A stretch of 64,000 nucleotides of DNA from Longimicrobiales bacterium (lineage in GTDB: Bacteria; Gemmatimonadota; Gemmatimonadetes; Longimicrobiales; Gaopeijiaceae): positions 3,112,501 through 3,176,500 of the forward strand of contig OX638356.1 of NCBI GenBank assembly GCA_951813395.1, written 5' to 3'. The number at the start of each line of letters is the position of its first letter. Within the stretch, counting starts at the first letter, position 1. This document shows positions 27,757-36,154 of this stretch, in pieces. The notes under the pieces are model-generated. The model saw nothing but the letters and a program-made list of their open reading frames with translations. It searched no databases and had not been told where the DNA came from. Position numbers and translations under genes: made by a program.

Positions 27757-29091
27757 TCAGCCTCCACTGCCGTGGGCAAAGTTCAGAATCAGCCTCAACC
27801 GCGGCGCGCCGGGGCCCACTGCATCCTCGAACGACGCGTATTCGATCGTCAGCGGCTCGAAGGTCGAAAGGAGCGCCACCGTGCTGCTCACGGGGTCTCC
27901 GTCGCTCGTCTCGCCGCGAAGGAGGTCACGAACGACGGTCGTCATCGGGACTTCGACGATCTGTCCCGCGGGTGGTGCGAACAACTGCGGCGCCAGCGCC
28001 ACGCCCGTGAGACCGGTGGTCCCGGGACCGAGCGGCGACTTCGGGAGGATGTCGGGAACCATCACCATGCGCAGATCGATGGTCAGCGTGTCCGAAGGCG
28101 CGAAGGCGGGCGACTCGGCGTGCGTGGTGAGCTGCAGGGCCGCATACGAGACGTGCCTCTCGGTGATCTCCAGCGGGCACCCCAGGACTTCGCACAGATC
28201 GGGCGGCCCGTTCAGCGTGCCGGGGATGTCGAGGTCGATGACCGTCCGCCACGCGGGGGCGCCGCCGACCCTCAGCGAGACCTCCGGTGTTCGCGGAATG
28301 GGATCGTAGATGAAGCTCGTGGCCTCTGTGTCGGCGAGGACTTCGACGAGCGTGTCGGGGTTGATGCTGGGCAGCGTCTCGAGCCACATGAGCGCCGAGC
28401 GCATCTGGAGGCGAACCCCGGGGTGGTCGGTGCTGAGGTGCACGCCGCGCGCGAGGTTCAGGGTGTCGGCCCACGATGCCACGCGCGCCGAATCAACGGG
28501 GATGCGGAGGGAATCTCCACCAGTGGCCGGATCCCAGACGGCGCGCCCGATCTCTTCGAGAACCCCTCCGCCCGGCTGCGACCAGAACACGTGGTGGTCG
28601 AGCGTGTCGATGGCGTATTCCCAGTTGGCGCTGACTCCGTCCCACGGCTCCGTGATCGCGCGCGCGGTGACCTCGACGGGCCCCGGCAGAACGCTCGCCA
28701 GCGTATCGAAGCGCGCCGTGATGCGGCCCGAGAGGAAGGTCAGCGACGAGTCCGGCCGTGTGGTGCCGGTCGTGTCGACCAGCGACACGACCTCGGGATA
28801 GCGCCCGAAGCGGAGCAGCGTGACCGCCTCCAGCCCTTCCTCCTCCACGCCGCCGGTGCCCGGGCCGAATGCGTGCGCGATGAACCCGCCGCCGAGTTCG
28901 GAGGCCCTGCCGTAGCCGCCGTAGACCCGCGTGCGCGTGCCGAAGTCCTCGAAGGGCAGGATCACCTCCACCGCCACGCCCCCGCGAACAAGATCGTCGG
29001 TCGCGGCGGTCGGCAGCGATTCCTGGCAGCCGGCGAGGAGCAGAGCCGCGACAAGCGCGGGGCCGCCCCCGGATGCGCGAATCTCAGTCAT
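27757..29091 (-). CDS. large lipoprotein of unknown function, beta-rich
   Basis: A 444-residue protein with a clear lipobox (ALLLAGC). I do not recognise a named domain. The sequence is beta-rich and built of two half-length portions, each with a region of the form (V/I)PVDSARVASWAD or VEVPMTTVVRDLLRG, which resembles the DNRLRE-type secreted modules where a hydrophobic residue cluster ends a sandwich domain. The start overlaps the cytidine deaminase stop by 8 bases, and the next gene, a barrel protein, begins 2 bases after it. Probably a surface lipoprotein paired with that barrel. Confidence 0.65.
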   Translation of the reverse strand: MTEIRASGGGPALVAALLLAGCQESLPTAATDDLVRGGVAVEVILPFEDFGTRTRVYGGYGRASELGGGFIAHAFGPGTGGVEEEGLEAVTLLRFGRYPEVVSLVDTTGTTRPDSSLTFLSGRITARFDTLASVLPGPVEVTARAITEPWDGVSANWEYAIDTLDHHVFWSQPGGGVLEEIGRAVWDPATGGDSLRIPVDSARVASWADTLNLARGVHLSTDHPGVRLQMRSALMWLETLPSINPDTLVEVLADTEATSFIYDPIPRTPEVSLRVGGAPAWRTVIDLDIPGTLNGPPDLCEVLGCPLEITERHVSYAALQLTTHAESPAFAPSDTLTIDLRMVMVPDILPKSPLGPGTTGLTGVALAPQLFAPPAGQIVEVPMTTVVRDLLRGETSDGDPVSSTVALLSTFEPLTIEYASFEDAVGPGAPRLRLILNFAHGSGG

Positions 29092-29482
29092 CGGTGAGCA
29101 CGAAGACCTCGGGGATCAGTTCCTGCAACGTCCAACGCCGGTTCTCCTTCCTTCCAATCCCATGTACCTCCAACCCGGTTCCAAACTCCGCGAGCACCTG
29201 CCGGCAGGCCCCGCACGGCGCCACGGCCCGGTCACCCTCCGTCGCCACGACAAGGCGCCGGAAGCTCCGATGCCCCTCAGCCACGGCCGCCGCCAGCGCC
29301 CCCCGTTCCGCGCAGATCGTTAGACCGTACGAGGCGTTCTCAACGTTGCATCCGGTGAATACCGCGCCCGATTCGGTTTCGAGCGCCGCACCAACCCTGT
29401 ACCGCGAATACGGGGCGTACGCGCGGGCCCACATCGCTCTGGCCAACTCCTTCAACCGCTGCAGCGGAACGTGACTGCTCAT
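29084..29482 (-). CDS. cdd: cytidine deaminase
   Basis: A 132-residue homotetramer-type cytidine deaminase, converting cytidine and deoxycytidine to uridines in pyrimidine salvage. Zinc-site motifs are complete: NVENASYGLTICAERGAL (catalytic Cys-Ala-Glu) and PCGACRQVLAEF. APYSRYRVGAAL near the N-terminus is typical. The ATG at 29482 overlaps the alr stop (ATGA); the longer upstream reading is out of family. Confidence 0.95.
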   Translation of the reverse strand: MSSHVPLQRLKELARAMWARAYAPYSRYRVGAALETESGAVFTGCNVENASYGLTICAERGALAAAVAEGHRSFRRLVVATEGDRAVAPCGACRQVLAEFGTGLEVHGIGRKENRRWTLQELIPEVFVLTDD

Positions 29483-30624
29483 GTTCGTACTCTGGGCAAC
29501 CGGGGCGAGAGTCCCGTCAGGATCTCGTAGCCAATGGTGCGCGCCGACTCGGCGACCTCTCCCAGGGACAACTCGGCTCCGCCATCGCGCCCGACAAACG
29601 TAACGATATCGCCGACCGAAACATCCCCCTGGACACGTACCACCGTCGTGTCCATGGAGATCCGCCCCACGATCGGCACCCTTCGGCCCCCGGCGATGGC
29701 CCACCCGCGGTTGCCCAGGACCCGGGGCAGGCCGTCACCGTAACCGATGCCGACCGCGGCCCAGCGCTCGGTGTCGCGGGCGGTGTAGGTCGCGCCGTAG
29801 CCGAGCGTGGTGCCGGCGGGAACATCGCGCACCAGCACGACGCGCGCGCGCACGGCCGCGACCGGGTGCGGCGGGTTGGCGGGATCGCCGATATCGCCCC
29901 CGTAGAGATAGATGCCGGGGCGAACCGTGTTGGCGACGCGGGAAACCAGCCGGAGCGACCCCGCGCTGTTGGCGCAATGGACCAGTACATCCGGTCCGAT
30001 GCCCGCGGCGTCGCGCACGAAGCGGTCGAATCCGGCGACCTGTGCGCGCGCGCTGCCGAGGTCGGGGTGATCTGCCGAGTGGAGGTGCGTGAAGACGCCG
30101 GAGAGGCGAAGGCCGGCCCGCGTGGCCCGCAGGACTTCGGGCCACCAGGTGGCGGCTTCGTCGAGGGGGAACCCGGCCCTCCCCATGCCCGTGTCGACCT
30201 CGACCTGAAACGGGATACCGGCCCGGGACGCGGACGGCGGCGCGGCGAGCCGGCCGAGCGCGTGTACGGTGTCGAGGTCGGAGACGGCGGGGATCAGGCC
30301 GGCCGCGACGCAGCGCGCAAGGGAGTCGGGCGGCATCGGGCTGTACACCATGATCGGTTCGGGCACGTCGAGGCGAAGCAGTTCGAGACCCTCGCCGAGC
30401 GTCGCGACGCCGTAGCCGAGCGGGCCGGCGGGGCGAATCGCGTCCAGAACGCGCCGTACGCCGAGGCCGTAACCGTCGGCCTTGACCATGGGCACCAGCT
30501 TGACATGCGGACCCGCGACCTCGTGCACCCGGCTCAGATTGCTCTGGATGGCGGCGAGGTCGACTTCGACCCAGGCGCGGTCGCGGGGGTCGGTGGGGCG
30601 GTGGGCTTGGTGGGCGGGTGACAC
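29479..30624 (-). CDS. alr: alanine racemase
   Basis: A 381-residue PLP enzyme that makes D-alanine for peptidoglycan. The PLP lysine lies in MVKADGYGLG (about residue 43 of this start), with FTHLHSAD, the catalytic tyrosine region GYGATYTA, VGIGYGDGLPR and GRISMDTTVV all present. Start is uncertain: GTG 30624 gives about 13 residues before AWVEVDLAAI, which suits the family, while a GTG 39 bases further upstream is possible; neither has a clear ribosome-binding site. It heads a long minus-strand series and is divergent from the MazG-like gene. Confidence 0.93.
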   Translation of the reverse strand: MSPAHQAHRPTDPRDRAWVEVDLAAIQSNLSRVHEVAGPHVKLVPMVKADGYGLGVRRVLDAIRPAGPLGYGVATLGEGLELLRLDVPEPIMVYSPMPPDSLARCVAAGLIPAVSDLDTVHALGRLAAPPSASRAGIPFQVEVDTGMGRAGFPLDEAATWWPEVLRATRAGLRLSGVFTHLHSADHPDLGSARAQVAGFDRFVRDAAGIGPDVLVHCANSAGSLRLVSRVANTVRPGIYLYGGDIGDPANPPHPVAAVRARVVLVRDVPAGTTLGYGATYTARDTERWAAVGIGYGDGLPRVLGNRGWAIAGGRRVPIVGRISMDTTVVRVQGDVSVGDIVTFVGRDGGAELSLGEVAESARTIGYEILTGLSPRLPRVRT

Positions 30625-30677
30625 GGTACGGCGGCGGGCAGGGGGGTGGGCAAGCACGGTTCGAGAGATAATATGAC

Positions 30678-31376
30678 ATGGCGCGCACGCGCTGCGTAAC
30701 CACACGAGCCGTCGACCTCCGGCGGTGCCACGATGACAAGGAGCTGGAATTGGGCGACAGCAGTGGGCAGATGCCGGGACAATCGCGGGCGGACCACGCG
30801 GCGGACGGCGCGGGGCCTGGCACTCAATCCGGGGATGTGGACGCACTGGCCCGGGCCTTCGAGGCGCAGCACCGGGCGAGTGCCGTCGGCTTCGACTGGG
30901 AGGAGCCGGCCGGCGCCCTCGACAAGGTATTCGAAGAGGCCCGTGAAGTCGCCGCGCTCCTGGCGGTGGGCGGGGAGAAGGCGTCCGGGCAGCCGGGGGT
31001 GGGAGATCGAGGGGGCGGGGAGGCCCGGGCTGGGGCGGGCGGTGCGCGGGTGGGAGGGGCGACAGCGGGTTTCCGGGCGGCTGCGGAGGTCAGGGCGGCC
31101 ATGCACGCTGAACTGGGAGATCTGCTCTTTGCAGTGGTCAACCTTGCCCGGTTGGCGAGCGTGGATCCCTCGAAGGCGCTGGATCAGGCGACGCGCAAGT
31201 TCCAGGCGCGCTTTCGCGAGGTCGAGCGGCTGGCGCAAGCGCGGGGCCTACCGATGCCCGGCACCGCGCTCGAATTGCTGGACCGGATCTGGGACGAAGT
31301 GAAGGATCGCGAGCGGGAAGGCCGGCAATCGGCCCCCGGAGGCGACGCGGGGGTTCGCGCTCCGCCTGGTCGGTGA
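30678..31376 (+). CDS. mazG: MazG-like nucleotide pyrophosphohydrolase, single domain
   Basis: A 232-residue protein matching one MazG repeat (the C-terminal domain of full-length MazG). Visible: SAVGFDWEEPAGALDKVFEEAREV, then ELGDLLFAVVNLARL with the ExxD metal-binding helix, and ATRKFQARFREVERLA. Full MazG has two such domains and about 260 residues; the N-terminal one is missing. Between the two helical motifs is a low-complexity Gly/Ala/Arg insertion of about 35 residues that is not typical. It may clear non-canonical or excess NTPs; the first 45 residues have no homology and the true start could be later. Confidence 0.75.
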   Translation: MARTRCVTTRAVDLRRCHDDKELELGDSSGQMPGQSRADHAADGAGPGTQSGDVDALARAFEAQHRASAVGFDWEEPAGALDKVFEEAREVAALLAVGGEKASGQPGVGDRGGGEARAGAGGARVGGATAGFRAAAEVRAAMHAELGDLLFAVVNLARLASVDPSKALDQATRKFQARFREVERLAQARGLPMPGTALELLDRIWDEVKDREREGRQSAPGGDAGVRAPPGR

Positions 31377-31455
31377 CTTGCCCTTATAGTGCCCCCGATT
31401 TCCCTGGACAGTAGTTTAGCAACCCTTCTGGGGTCCAAGGGAGAGGAGGCACCGG

Positions 31456-31626
31456 ATGTCTCGGAGTGCGAGAGAGCAGGATTTGGCGAAGAGCCGCGGC
31501 CGGCCGGAGAGTCTGCCGAAGCGGTGGAGCGCACAGCGGAAGGCCGAGGTAGTGTTGCGACTGCTGCACGGGGAGGACATCGGCGAGGTGAGCCGGGAGA
31601 TTCGCGTACGTGCGAGGTCTGGACGA
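31456..31626 (+). pseudogene. IS transposase orfA remnant (helix-turn-helix N-terminus)
   Basis: After a good ribosome-binding site (AGGAGG) the reading starts at 31456. Residues about 20-50 carry KRWSAQRKAEVVLRLLHGED and GEVSREI, a typical N-terminal helix-turn-helix of IS3-like orfA transposases. Homology ends near 31615 and the frame then runs by chance into arsC. No catalytic domain, orfB or intact terminal repeat is seen, so the element is a relic. It marks a break-point at the left side of the arsenic-related patchwork. Confidence 0.65.
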
Positions 31627-31830
31627 GCGATACAGTTCGACGTCCCTCAACGGTGCGCCCCTCGCGTCCCCCATGCCCGACGGCCTTTCGCTATGTCGGA
31701 GGCGGCCTGGATGAACGGCGCGCGTGGGAGGAACGACTCGCGTCGGCATGGGACCCTTGCGAGGTTGTCCGGGCAGGCGCGTTCAATCCTACTTCCACGA
31801 TCCCGGCCGGGACAGGAGGAAACGGGGCTG
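31627..31830. other. unassigned stretch between the IS remnant and arsC
   Basis: Two hundred bases with no recognisable gene. Short stretches of coding-like composition exist in more than one frame, but I cannot relate them to a family. It most likely holds debris from the same rearrangement and the arsC ribosome-binding site (AGGAGGA at 31815-31821). Confidence 0.4.
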
Positions 31831-32286
31831 ATGGCAGGGTTGGGCGAGAGCTGGCGCTCGGACGCGGACGCGTTGCGCGACCTGGGATTCCGGCACATCC
31901 TCTTCCTGTGCGTGGCCAACTCGGCACGCAGTCAGATGGCCGAGGGGATCGCCCGCTATCTCGCGCCCGCCGGCGTCAGGGTCTCTTCCGCTGGCTCTGA
32001 GCCGTCGCCGGTGCGCCCGCAGGCGGTGGCGGTCCTGGCCGAGGTCGGGATCGACATCTCGGGGCATGACTCCAAGGGGGTGGACGACGTAGTGCGCCCG
32101 GTGGACGCCGTGGTCACGCTGTGCGCGGAGGAGGTGTGCCCGGTCTGGCTCGGGGACGCGCACCGGGTGCACTGGGGGCTGCCCGACCCGGCCGCGGCTC
32201 GGGGACGTCCCGGGGCGCGACTGGACGCTTTTCGGGAGGTGCGGGACGAACTGCGGAGGCGGCTGGCGGTGGTGTTCGCGCGGTAG
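31831..32286 (+). CDS. arsC: thioredoxin-coupled arsenate reductase (LMW-PTP fold)
   Basis: A 151-residue protein of the low-molecular-weight phosphatase fold that reduces arsenate to arsenite. The P-loop C27-x5-R33 (LFLCVANSARSQMAEG), the resolving cysteine pair in VTLCAEEVCPV and the acid in WGLPDPA are those of the thioredoxin-dependent ArsC type. The ATG at 31831 follows AGGAGGA; the same frame also reads back through an IS remnant, which is coincidental. No arsR or arsenite pump adjoins it; arsM lies about 4 kb away. Confidence 0.9.
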   Translation: MAGLGESWRSDADALRDLGFRHILFLCVANSARSQMAEGIARYLAPAGVRVSSAGSEPSPVRPQAVAVLAEVGIDISGHDSKGVDDVVRPVDAVVTLCAEEVCPVWLGDAHRVHWGLPDPAAARGRPGARLDAFREVRDELRRRLAVVFAR

Positions 32287-32552
32287 ACGACCAGCGAGAC
32301 CACGGTATCGCCGAGCAGGGTGGCGATCGTGTGCATGCCCACCATCGTCCCGTACATCATCAGGCCGAAGGCAAGACCCATCACGGCCCCGATGATCGCC
32401 CCGGCCTGAAAGCCCTCCTTCGCATTCGCGACGCCCTTCCAACCCAGGATGATGGTGAGTAACGCCGCGGAAAGGAACTGACCCAGGGTCACCGCCCAAA
32501 TGATGGGCTCGGGATTGATCGCGTCGTTCGCGAAGAAGTCCGCCAGCAGCAC
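32283..32552 (-). pseudogene. fragment of a DUF1761/DUF2177-type small membrane protein gene
   Basis: On the minus strand about 90 residues read VLLADFF, EPIIWAVTLGQFLSAALLTIIL, then GFQAGAIIGAVMGLAFGLMMYGT and a last segment ending LGDTVVSLVV. This pattern, with three membrane segments, is that of a roughly 140-residue family of inner-membrane proteins. The usual first helix is missing at one end and the last Gly-rich helix at the other, where homology stops right at the arsC stop codon. Neither end has a proper start or stop, so it is a broken gene. Confidence 0.6.
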
Positions 32553-33054
32553 GGGCAGGCGGGCGAGCGGGCGTCGAGCAGACGGAGCGTTGGGAGGGCT
32601 GGCGCCAGGCGGGTTGGCCGGTTGAGCCGACCGGTCGGGGTGCCCAATCGGGGGCGCCCAATCGAGCATGCCGATGTCCCGCGTTTTGCCGCGGAAACGT
32701 GGGGGGCGCTACAGCGCGCGGCCGATCCCCCACATGTGCCCGCCAGCCCGTTCCCGGCCTTCGCCTGTCCCAAAACGCGGGAACGCAGTCCCATCCTGCT
32801 ATGGACGGGTTCTGAAAACGCGGTCTTGGCGAGGTCCGGGACATCTGCCACAATGGCCGCCAGGGGCCGCAGGAAGCCCCGGGCGGGGCGATCGGCGGTG
32901 CACGACCCATTCGAAGCCGTCCCGAAGCGAGTTTTCGCGTCCCGGGCCATTACAGAGGGCCGAAAAACGGTAGTTAACTTACTGGTGCGTGGATCGAAGA
33001 ACGAAACACGCTGCACCTAATCCTTTGCCGGACTGCTACTTGAGGAGGATTGAA
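32553..33054. other. intergenic stretch before the HNH nuclease gene
   Basis: No gene is recognised in these 500 bases. The last 60 bases become AT-richer (GGTAGTTAACTTACTGG near 32970) and hold a strong ribosome-binding site, TGAGGAGGATTGAA, just before 33055. A promoter for the HNH gene is likely in this part; I cannot fix the -35 and -10. Confidence 0.4.
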
Positions 33055-34479
33055 ATGACCATCGCCCAACTTGGCGAGCGCATCGTCGAACTCGCCGCAC
33101 GGATCAACATCGCCACCTACGAGATGCTCACCCTCATCGCCGAGTTCGATCGCCGCGAGGGGTGGGCCGATGCCTTCACCTCCTGCGCCGAGTGGCTCGC
33201 CTGGAGCACCGGCCGCACGATCGGCACCTGCCGCGAGAACGTGCGCGTCGCCCACGCGCTACAGGACCTGCCCAAGACCTCGGCCGAGATGCAGGCCGGG
33301 CGGCTGTCCTACACCAAGGTGCGGGCGATCACCCGGGTGGCCACGAAGGCAACGGAAGGTGAACTGCTCGAACTGGCCGACAAGGGCTCCGCCGCCGAGC
33401 TCGAGCGGATGGTGCGGGGATGGCGGCACCTGTCACGCGACGGCGAGTTGACGGCCGAAGAGGTGCGGCACCAGCGGCGGGCGTTCTCGGTCGTGATCGA
33501 TGCCGACGGGACGTACGTGGTGCGCGGAAGGCTCGAGCCCGAGGCGGGGGCCGTGCTGATGCGGGCGATCGAGGCCGCAACGGACGCGCTGTACCGGGGC
33601 GAGGACCCCGAGGCGCGGCCGACGAGCCGCCAGCGCAGGGCCGATGCGGCGGGACTGGTGGCCGAGCGGGCGCTGGCGGCGGGGCTGAAGGCGGCGCACA
33701 GCGGCACGCGGGCCGAGCGGTACCAGGTGACGGTGCATGCCGAGATGGCCACGCTGGAGGAGCACGGCGAGGGTGGCCGGTCGGAGGTCGACGGGGTGCG
33801 GGTGAGCGCGGAGACGTCGCGGCGCATGGCGTGCGATGCGTCGCTGGTGCAAATGCTGCACCGGGAGGGGAAGGTAGTCAGCGTGGGGCGGAAGACGCGG
33901 ACGATCCCGCCGCACATCCGCCGGGCGCTCGAGGAGCGGGACCGGGGCTGCCGGTATCCGGGCTGCGGGGGCCGGTTCACGGAGGCGCATCATGTCAGGC
34001 ACTGGGCCGACGGCGGGGAGACGAGTCTGGCCAACACGGTGCTGCTCTGCCGGCGGCACCACCGGCTGGTGCACGAAGGGCGGGTGCGGATGGCGCTCGA
34101 CGCGAAGGGTCAGGCGGTGTTCTTCACGCGCGGCGGCAAGATGCTGGGGAGCGTGCCGCCGCCGGTGAACGAGCCGAAGCTGACGCCCGCCCTGCCCCCC
34201 GCCCCGCCGCTTCGGCCCGGGCAGATGTACAACGGCGCGGCGCGGCTCGCGGACGGGGCGGTTCCCTGGGAAGTCGAGGCCGCGGCACGGGAGGCCATCG
34301 AGGCGGCGCTGGCGGGGAACCCGGCTCTGGAGGCTGGCGGCCCGACCACGCCCGCCCCACCTCCCGCGCTTCCGCGGCAAAAGCAGGGACACGAGCATGT
34401 CGCTATGGGACGGCGCGAGGGAATGGGGCGGCCGGAACCGGAGAAGGGGACCAACGGAACGCGGACACGAGCCGCCTGA
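33055..34479 (+). CDS. DUF222 / HNH endonuclease (13E12-repeat type)
   Basis: A 474-residue protein: an alpha-helical DUF222 domain (about residues 20-270; ATYEMLTLIAEFDRREGW and SYTKVRAITRVA) followed by an HNH nuclease domain with the CRYPGC knuckle (Cys299/Cys304), FTEAHHVRHWADGGETSLANTVLLC and RRHHRLVHEG. A proline-rich, probably disordered tail closes it. Such proteins are multi-copy in actinobacteria and some other high-GC phyla and behave like mobile or selfish loci; their target is unknown. The start at 33055 is set by the AGGAGG site. It lies amid broken genes, consistent with transfer. Confidence 0.9.
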   Translation: MTIAQLGERIVELAARINIATYEMLTLIAEFDRREGWADAFTSCAEWLAWSTGRTIGTCRENVRVAHALQDLPKTSAEMQAGRLSYTKVRAITRVATKATEGELLELADKGSAAELERMVRGWRHLSRDGELTAEEVRHQRRAFSVVIDADGTYVVRGRLEPEAGAVLMRAIEAATDALYRGEDPEARPTSRQRRADAAGLVAERALAAGLKAAHSGTRAERYQVTVHAEMATLEEHGEGGRSEVDGVRVSAETSRRMACDASLVQMLHREGKVVSVGRKTRTIPPHIRRALEERDRGCRYPGCGGRFTEAHHVRHWADGGETSLANTVLLCRRHHRLVHEGRVRMALDAKGQAVFFTRGGKMLGSVPPPVNEPKLTPALPPAPPLRPGQMYNGAARLADGAVPWEVEAAAREAIEAALAGNPALEAGGPTTPAPPPALPRQKQGHEHVAMGRREGMGRPEPEKGTNGTRTRAA

Positions 34480-34527
34480 CAGCGGACGGGAGCGGCCCGA
34501 GGCCAACCGATGACAAGCAGGACGAAC

Positions 34528-34836
34528 ATGACTGCCCGACGATTGGCCTACGCGGCCGCACTGTTGGTTCCTTGTGGTCTGGTGGTTGAGAGCGGCGCGC
34601 CCCTCGCGGCTCACTACCGGCAGTACACCTGGCACACCAACCGCGACACGTACGACAAGATCGTCTTTGACGACCTGCGCAACAACGCGACGCTCGCGGC
34701 CATGCTGGCCTACGCGCCTTCGGAGGATCCGGAGCGCATGGACGTGACCCGGCGGGTGATGCCGGTCAGCGAGCGGACGGGCCAGCCGGGAACCTGGCCG
34801 CAATGCCGGCCGCCGCGGAGGAGCTCGGGGAGGTAG
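34528..34836 (+). pseudogene. internally deleted M28 peptidase gene: signal peptide joined to the C-terminal end
   Basis: The reading gives MTARRLAYAAALLVPCGLVV as a signal peptide, then within ten residues YTWHTNRDTYDKIVFDDLR and NNATLAAMLAYAPSEDPERM, ending GQPGTWPQC. The second part is the C-terminus of secreted M28 zinc peptidases, where WHTxxDTYDK holds the last zinc ligand. About 400-500 catalytic-domain residues expected in between are missing. It is therefore a deletion relic rather than a working peptidase, possibly still expressed (AGGACG precedes the ATG). Confidence 0.6.
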
Positions 34837-34900
34837 GAAGGCGCGGGCAGGCGCGGGCAACACGCCGTCTTTCGGGCGCCCCGCGGCCGGCTCCGCCCTC

Positions 34901-36154
34901 TTACCGCAGCGTCGCCTTGTCCAGCGCGTCCCAGCCGTAGGCGCGCTGCACGCGTTCCACCACCTCGCGGACGACCTGGCCGCCGCCGGACGCGTTGGTC
35001 ATGACCGCGACCCCGTACCCCTTCACCTTGTGCGCGACGAGTTGGCAGATGAAGCCCCAGTTGCCGCCCGAGTGGCTGAAGTACCAGCCCTGACCGTCGC
35101 GCGCGATGCTGAACCCCACCGCGAAGTCGCCCACACCGACCGGGCTGAGCATCTCGGCGGCCGACGCAGCGGTGATCACGCGGTCCGGGTCGCCGCGCGC
35201 GGCCTTCTGCACCTCGATGGCGAAGCGCGCCAGATCACGGGCGTTGGTCCAGAGCCCGGCCGCCGCCATGGCCGAGTAGGCGTGCCACTTGGCCTCGCCC
35301 AGGGCCCGGCCGCCGGCGTGCGCGCGCGCCGCGTTGGCGTCGCGGCCGGGGGGCAGGGGCTGCTCGAAGGTGCTGGTGGTCATCCCGACGGGTTCGAGCA
35401 CGGTCTTCCGCATGAGCTCCGGGAAGGACTCGTTGAAGACATCGGTGAGCGCGAGCTGCATGATCGTGGTGCCGCCGCCCGAGTAGTGCATGGCGGTGAG
35501 CGGCGGCCGCACCATGGTCACGGCCTCGACATTGGACGGCTCGTCGCCGTTCAGGATCTGCACCGCAGTGGGACGCGGGGCGCCGGGGTCGTAGCCGGGG
35601 AATCCGTGCCCGTCGCCGAGCCCCGCGGTGTGGCTGAACAGCAGGCGCGGCGTGACCGGCCGCCCGTCGGTGAAGCCGTTGCCGGGCAGCTGCCACGACC
35701 GGAGGATCGTGTTGATGTCGGCGTCGAGCGAGAAGCGGCCTTCCTGTACGGCCACCATCGCCGCCATCGCCGTAACGGGCTTGCTGATCGACGCCGCCTG
35801 GAAGAGCGTCTCGACGTCGACCGGGGCGCCGGTCTCCACGTCCGCGACCCCATAACCCCTGGCCCAGTGCACCTCGAAGTCGTGGATCACCGCCACGGTC
35901 ATGCCGGGCACGCCGAACCGCTCCATGACCTCCTCGAGCGTGAGCACGTCCAGGCCCTGACGGTTCGGCGTCTGGACGCCCTCGATGATGGCCTGCATCT
36001 CGGCGGGGGTGCCGACCGGGGCGACCGAGGCGGCCCCGCCACCGCGCTGCTGGGAAGCCACCGGCGCTGGCACGGTCACCGAGGCCAGCACGACCGCCGC
36101 CACGGCCACGGTGGTCAGCGCGGTACGCCCGACCTTGCCGGCAAGTCTTATCAC
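34901..36154 (-). CDS. secreted serine hydrolase, class C beta-lactamase fold
   Basis: A 417-residue exported protein with a signal peptide and a beta-lactamase/transpeptidase-like domain. The nucleophile motif SxxK is in FQAASISKPVTAM (about residue 145), the second motif appears as MHYSGGGTTIMQL, and the late GWYFSHSGGNWGF segment corresponds to the third (HxG-like) motif. These enzymes include esterases, D-aminopeptidases and peptidases; beta-lactamase activity is not implied. The start overlaps the arsM stop by 4 bases, so it is co-translated with arsM. Confidence 0.9.
   Translation of the reverse strand: MIRLAGKVGRTALTTVAVAAVVLASVTVPAPVASQQRGGGAASVAPVGTPAEMQAIIEGVQTPNRQGLDVLTLEEVMERFGVPGMTVAVIHDFEVHWARGYGVADVETGAPVDVETLFQAASISKPVTAMAAMVAVQEGRFSLDADINTILRSWQLPGNGFTDGRPVTPRLLFSHTAGLGDGHGFPGYDPGAPRPTAVQILNGDEPSNVEAVTMVRPPLTAMHYSGGGTTIMQLALTDVFNESFPELMRKTVLEPVGMTTSTFEQPLPPGRDANAARAHAGGRALGEAKWHAYSAMAAAGLWTNARDLARFAIEVQKAARGDPDRVITAASAAEMLSPVGVGDFAVGFSIARDGQGWYFSHSGGNWGFICQLVAHKVKGYGVAVMTNASGGGQVVREVVERVQRAYGWDALDKATLR

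Noticed and set aside
30660-30680. TATTAT/ATAATA box between alr and the MazG-like gene as a divergent promoter
   Set aside because: A -10-like element is visible, but no acceptable -35 at 16-18 bases on either strand, so not listed as a feature.
31456-32286. Single reading frame joining the IS orfA remnant to arsC, suggesting a fusion protein
   Set aside because: arsC has its own AGGAGGA site and the family start at 31831; the linking 70 codons have no homology.
34901-36154. Calling the serine hydrolase a beta-lactamase resistance gene
   Set aside because: SxxK fold is shared by many esterases and peptidases; nothing specific to beta-lactams is seen.
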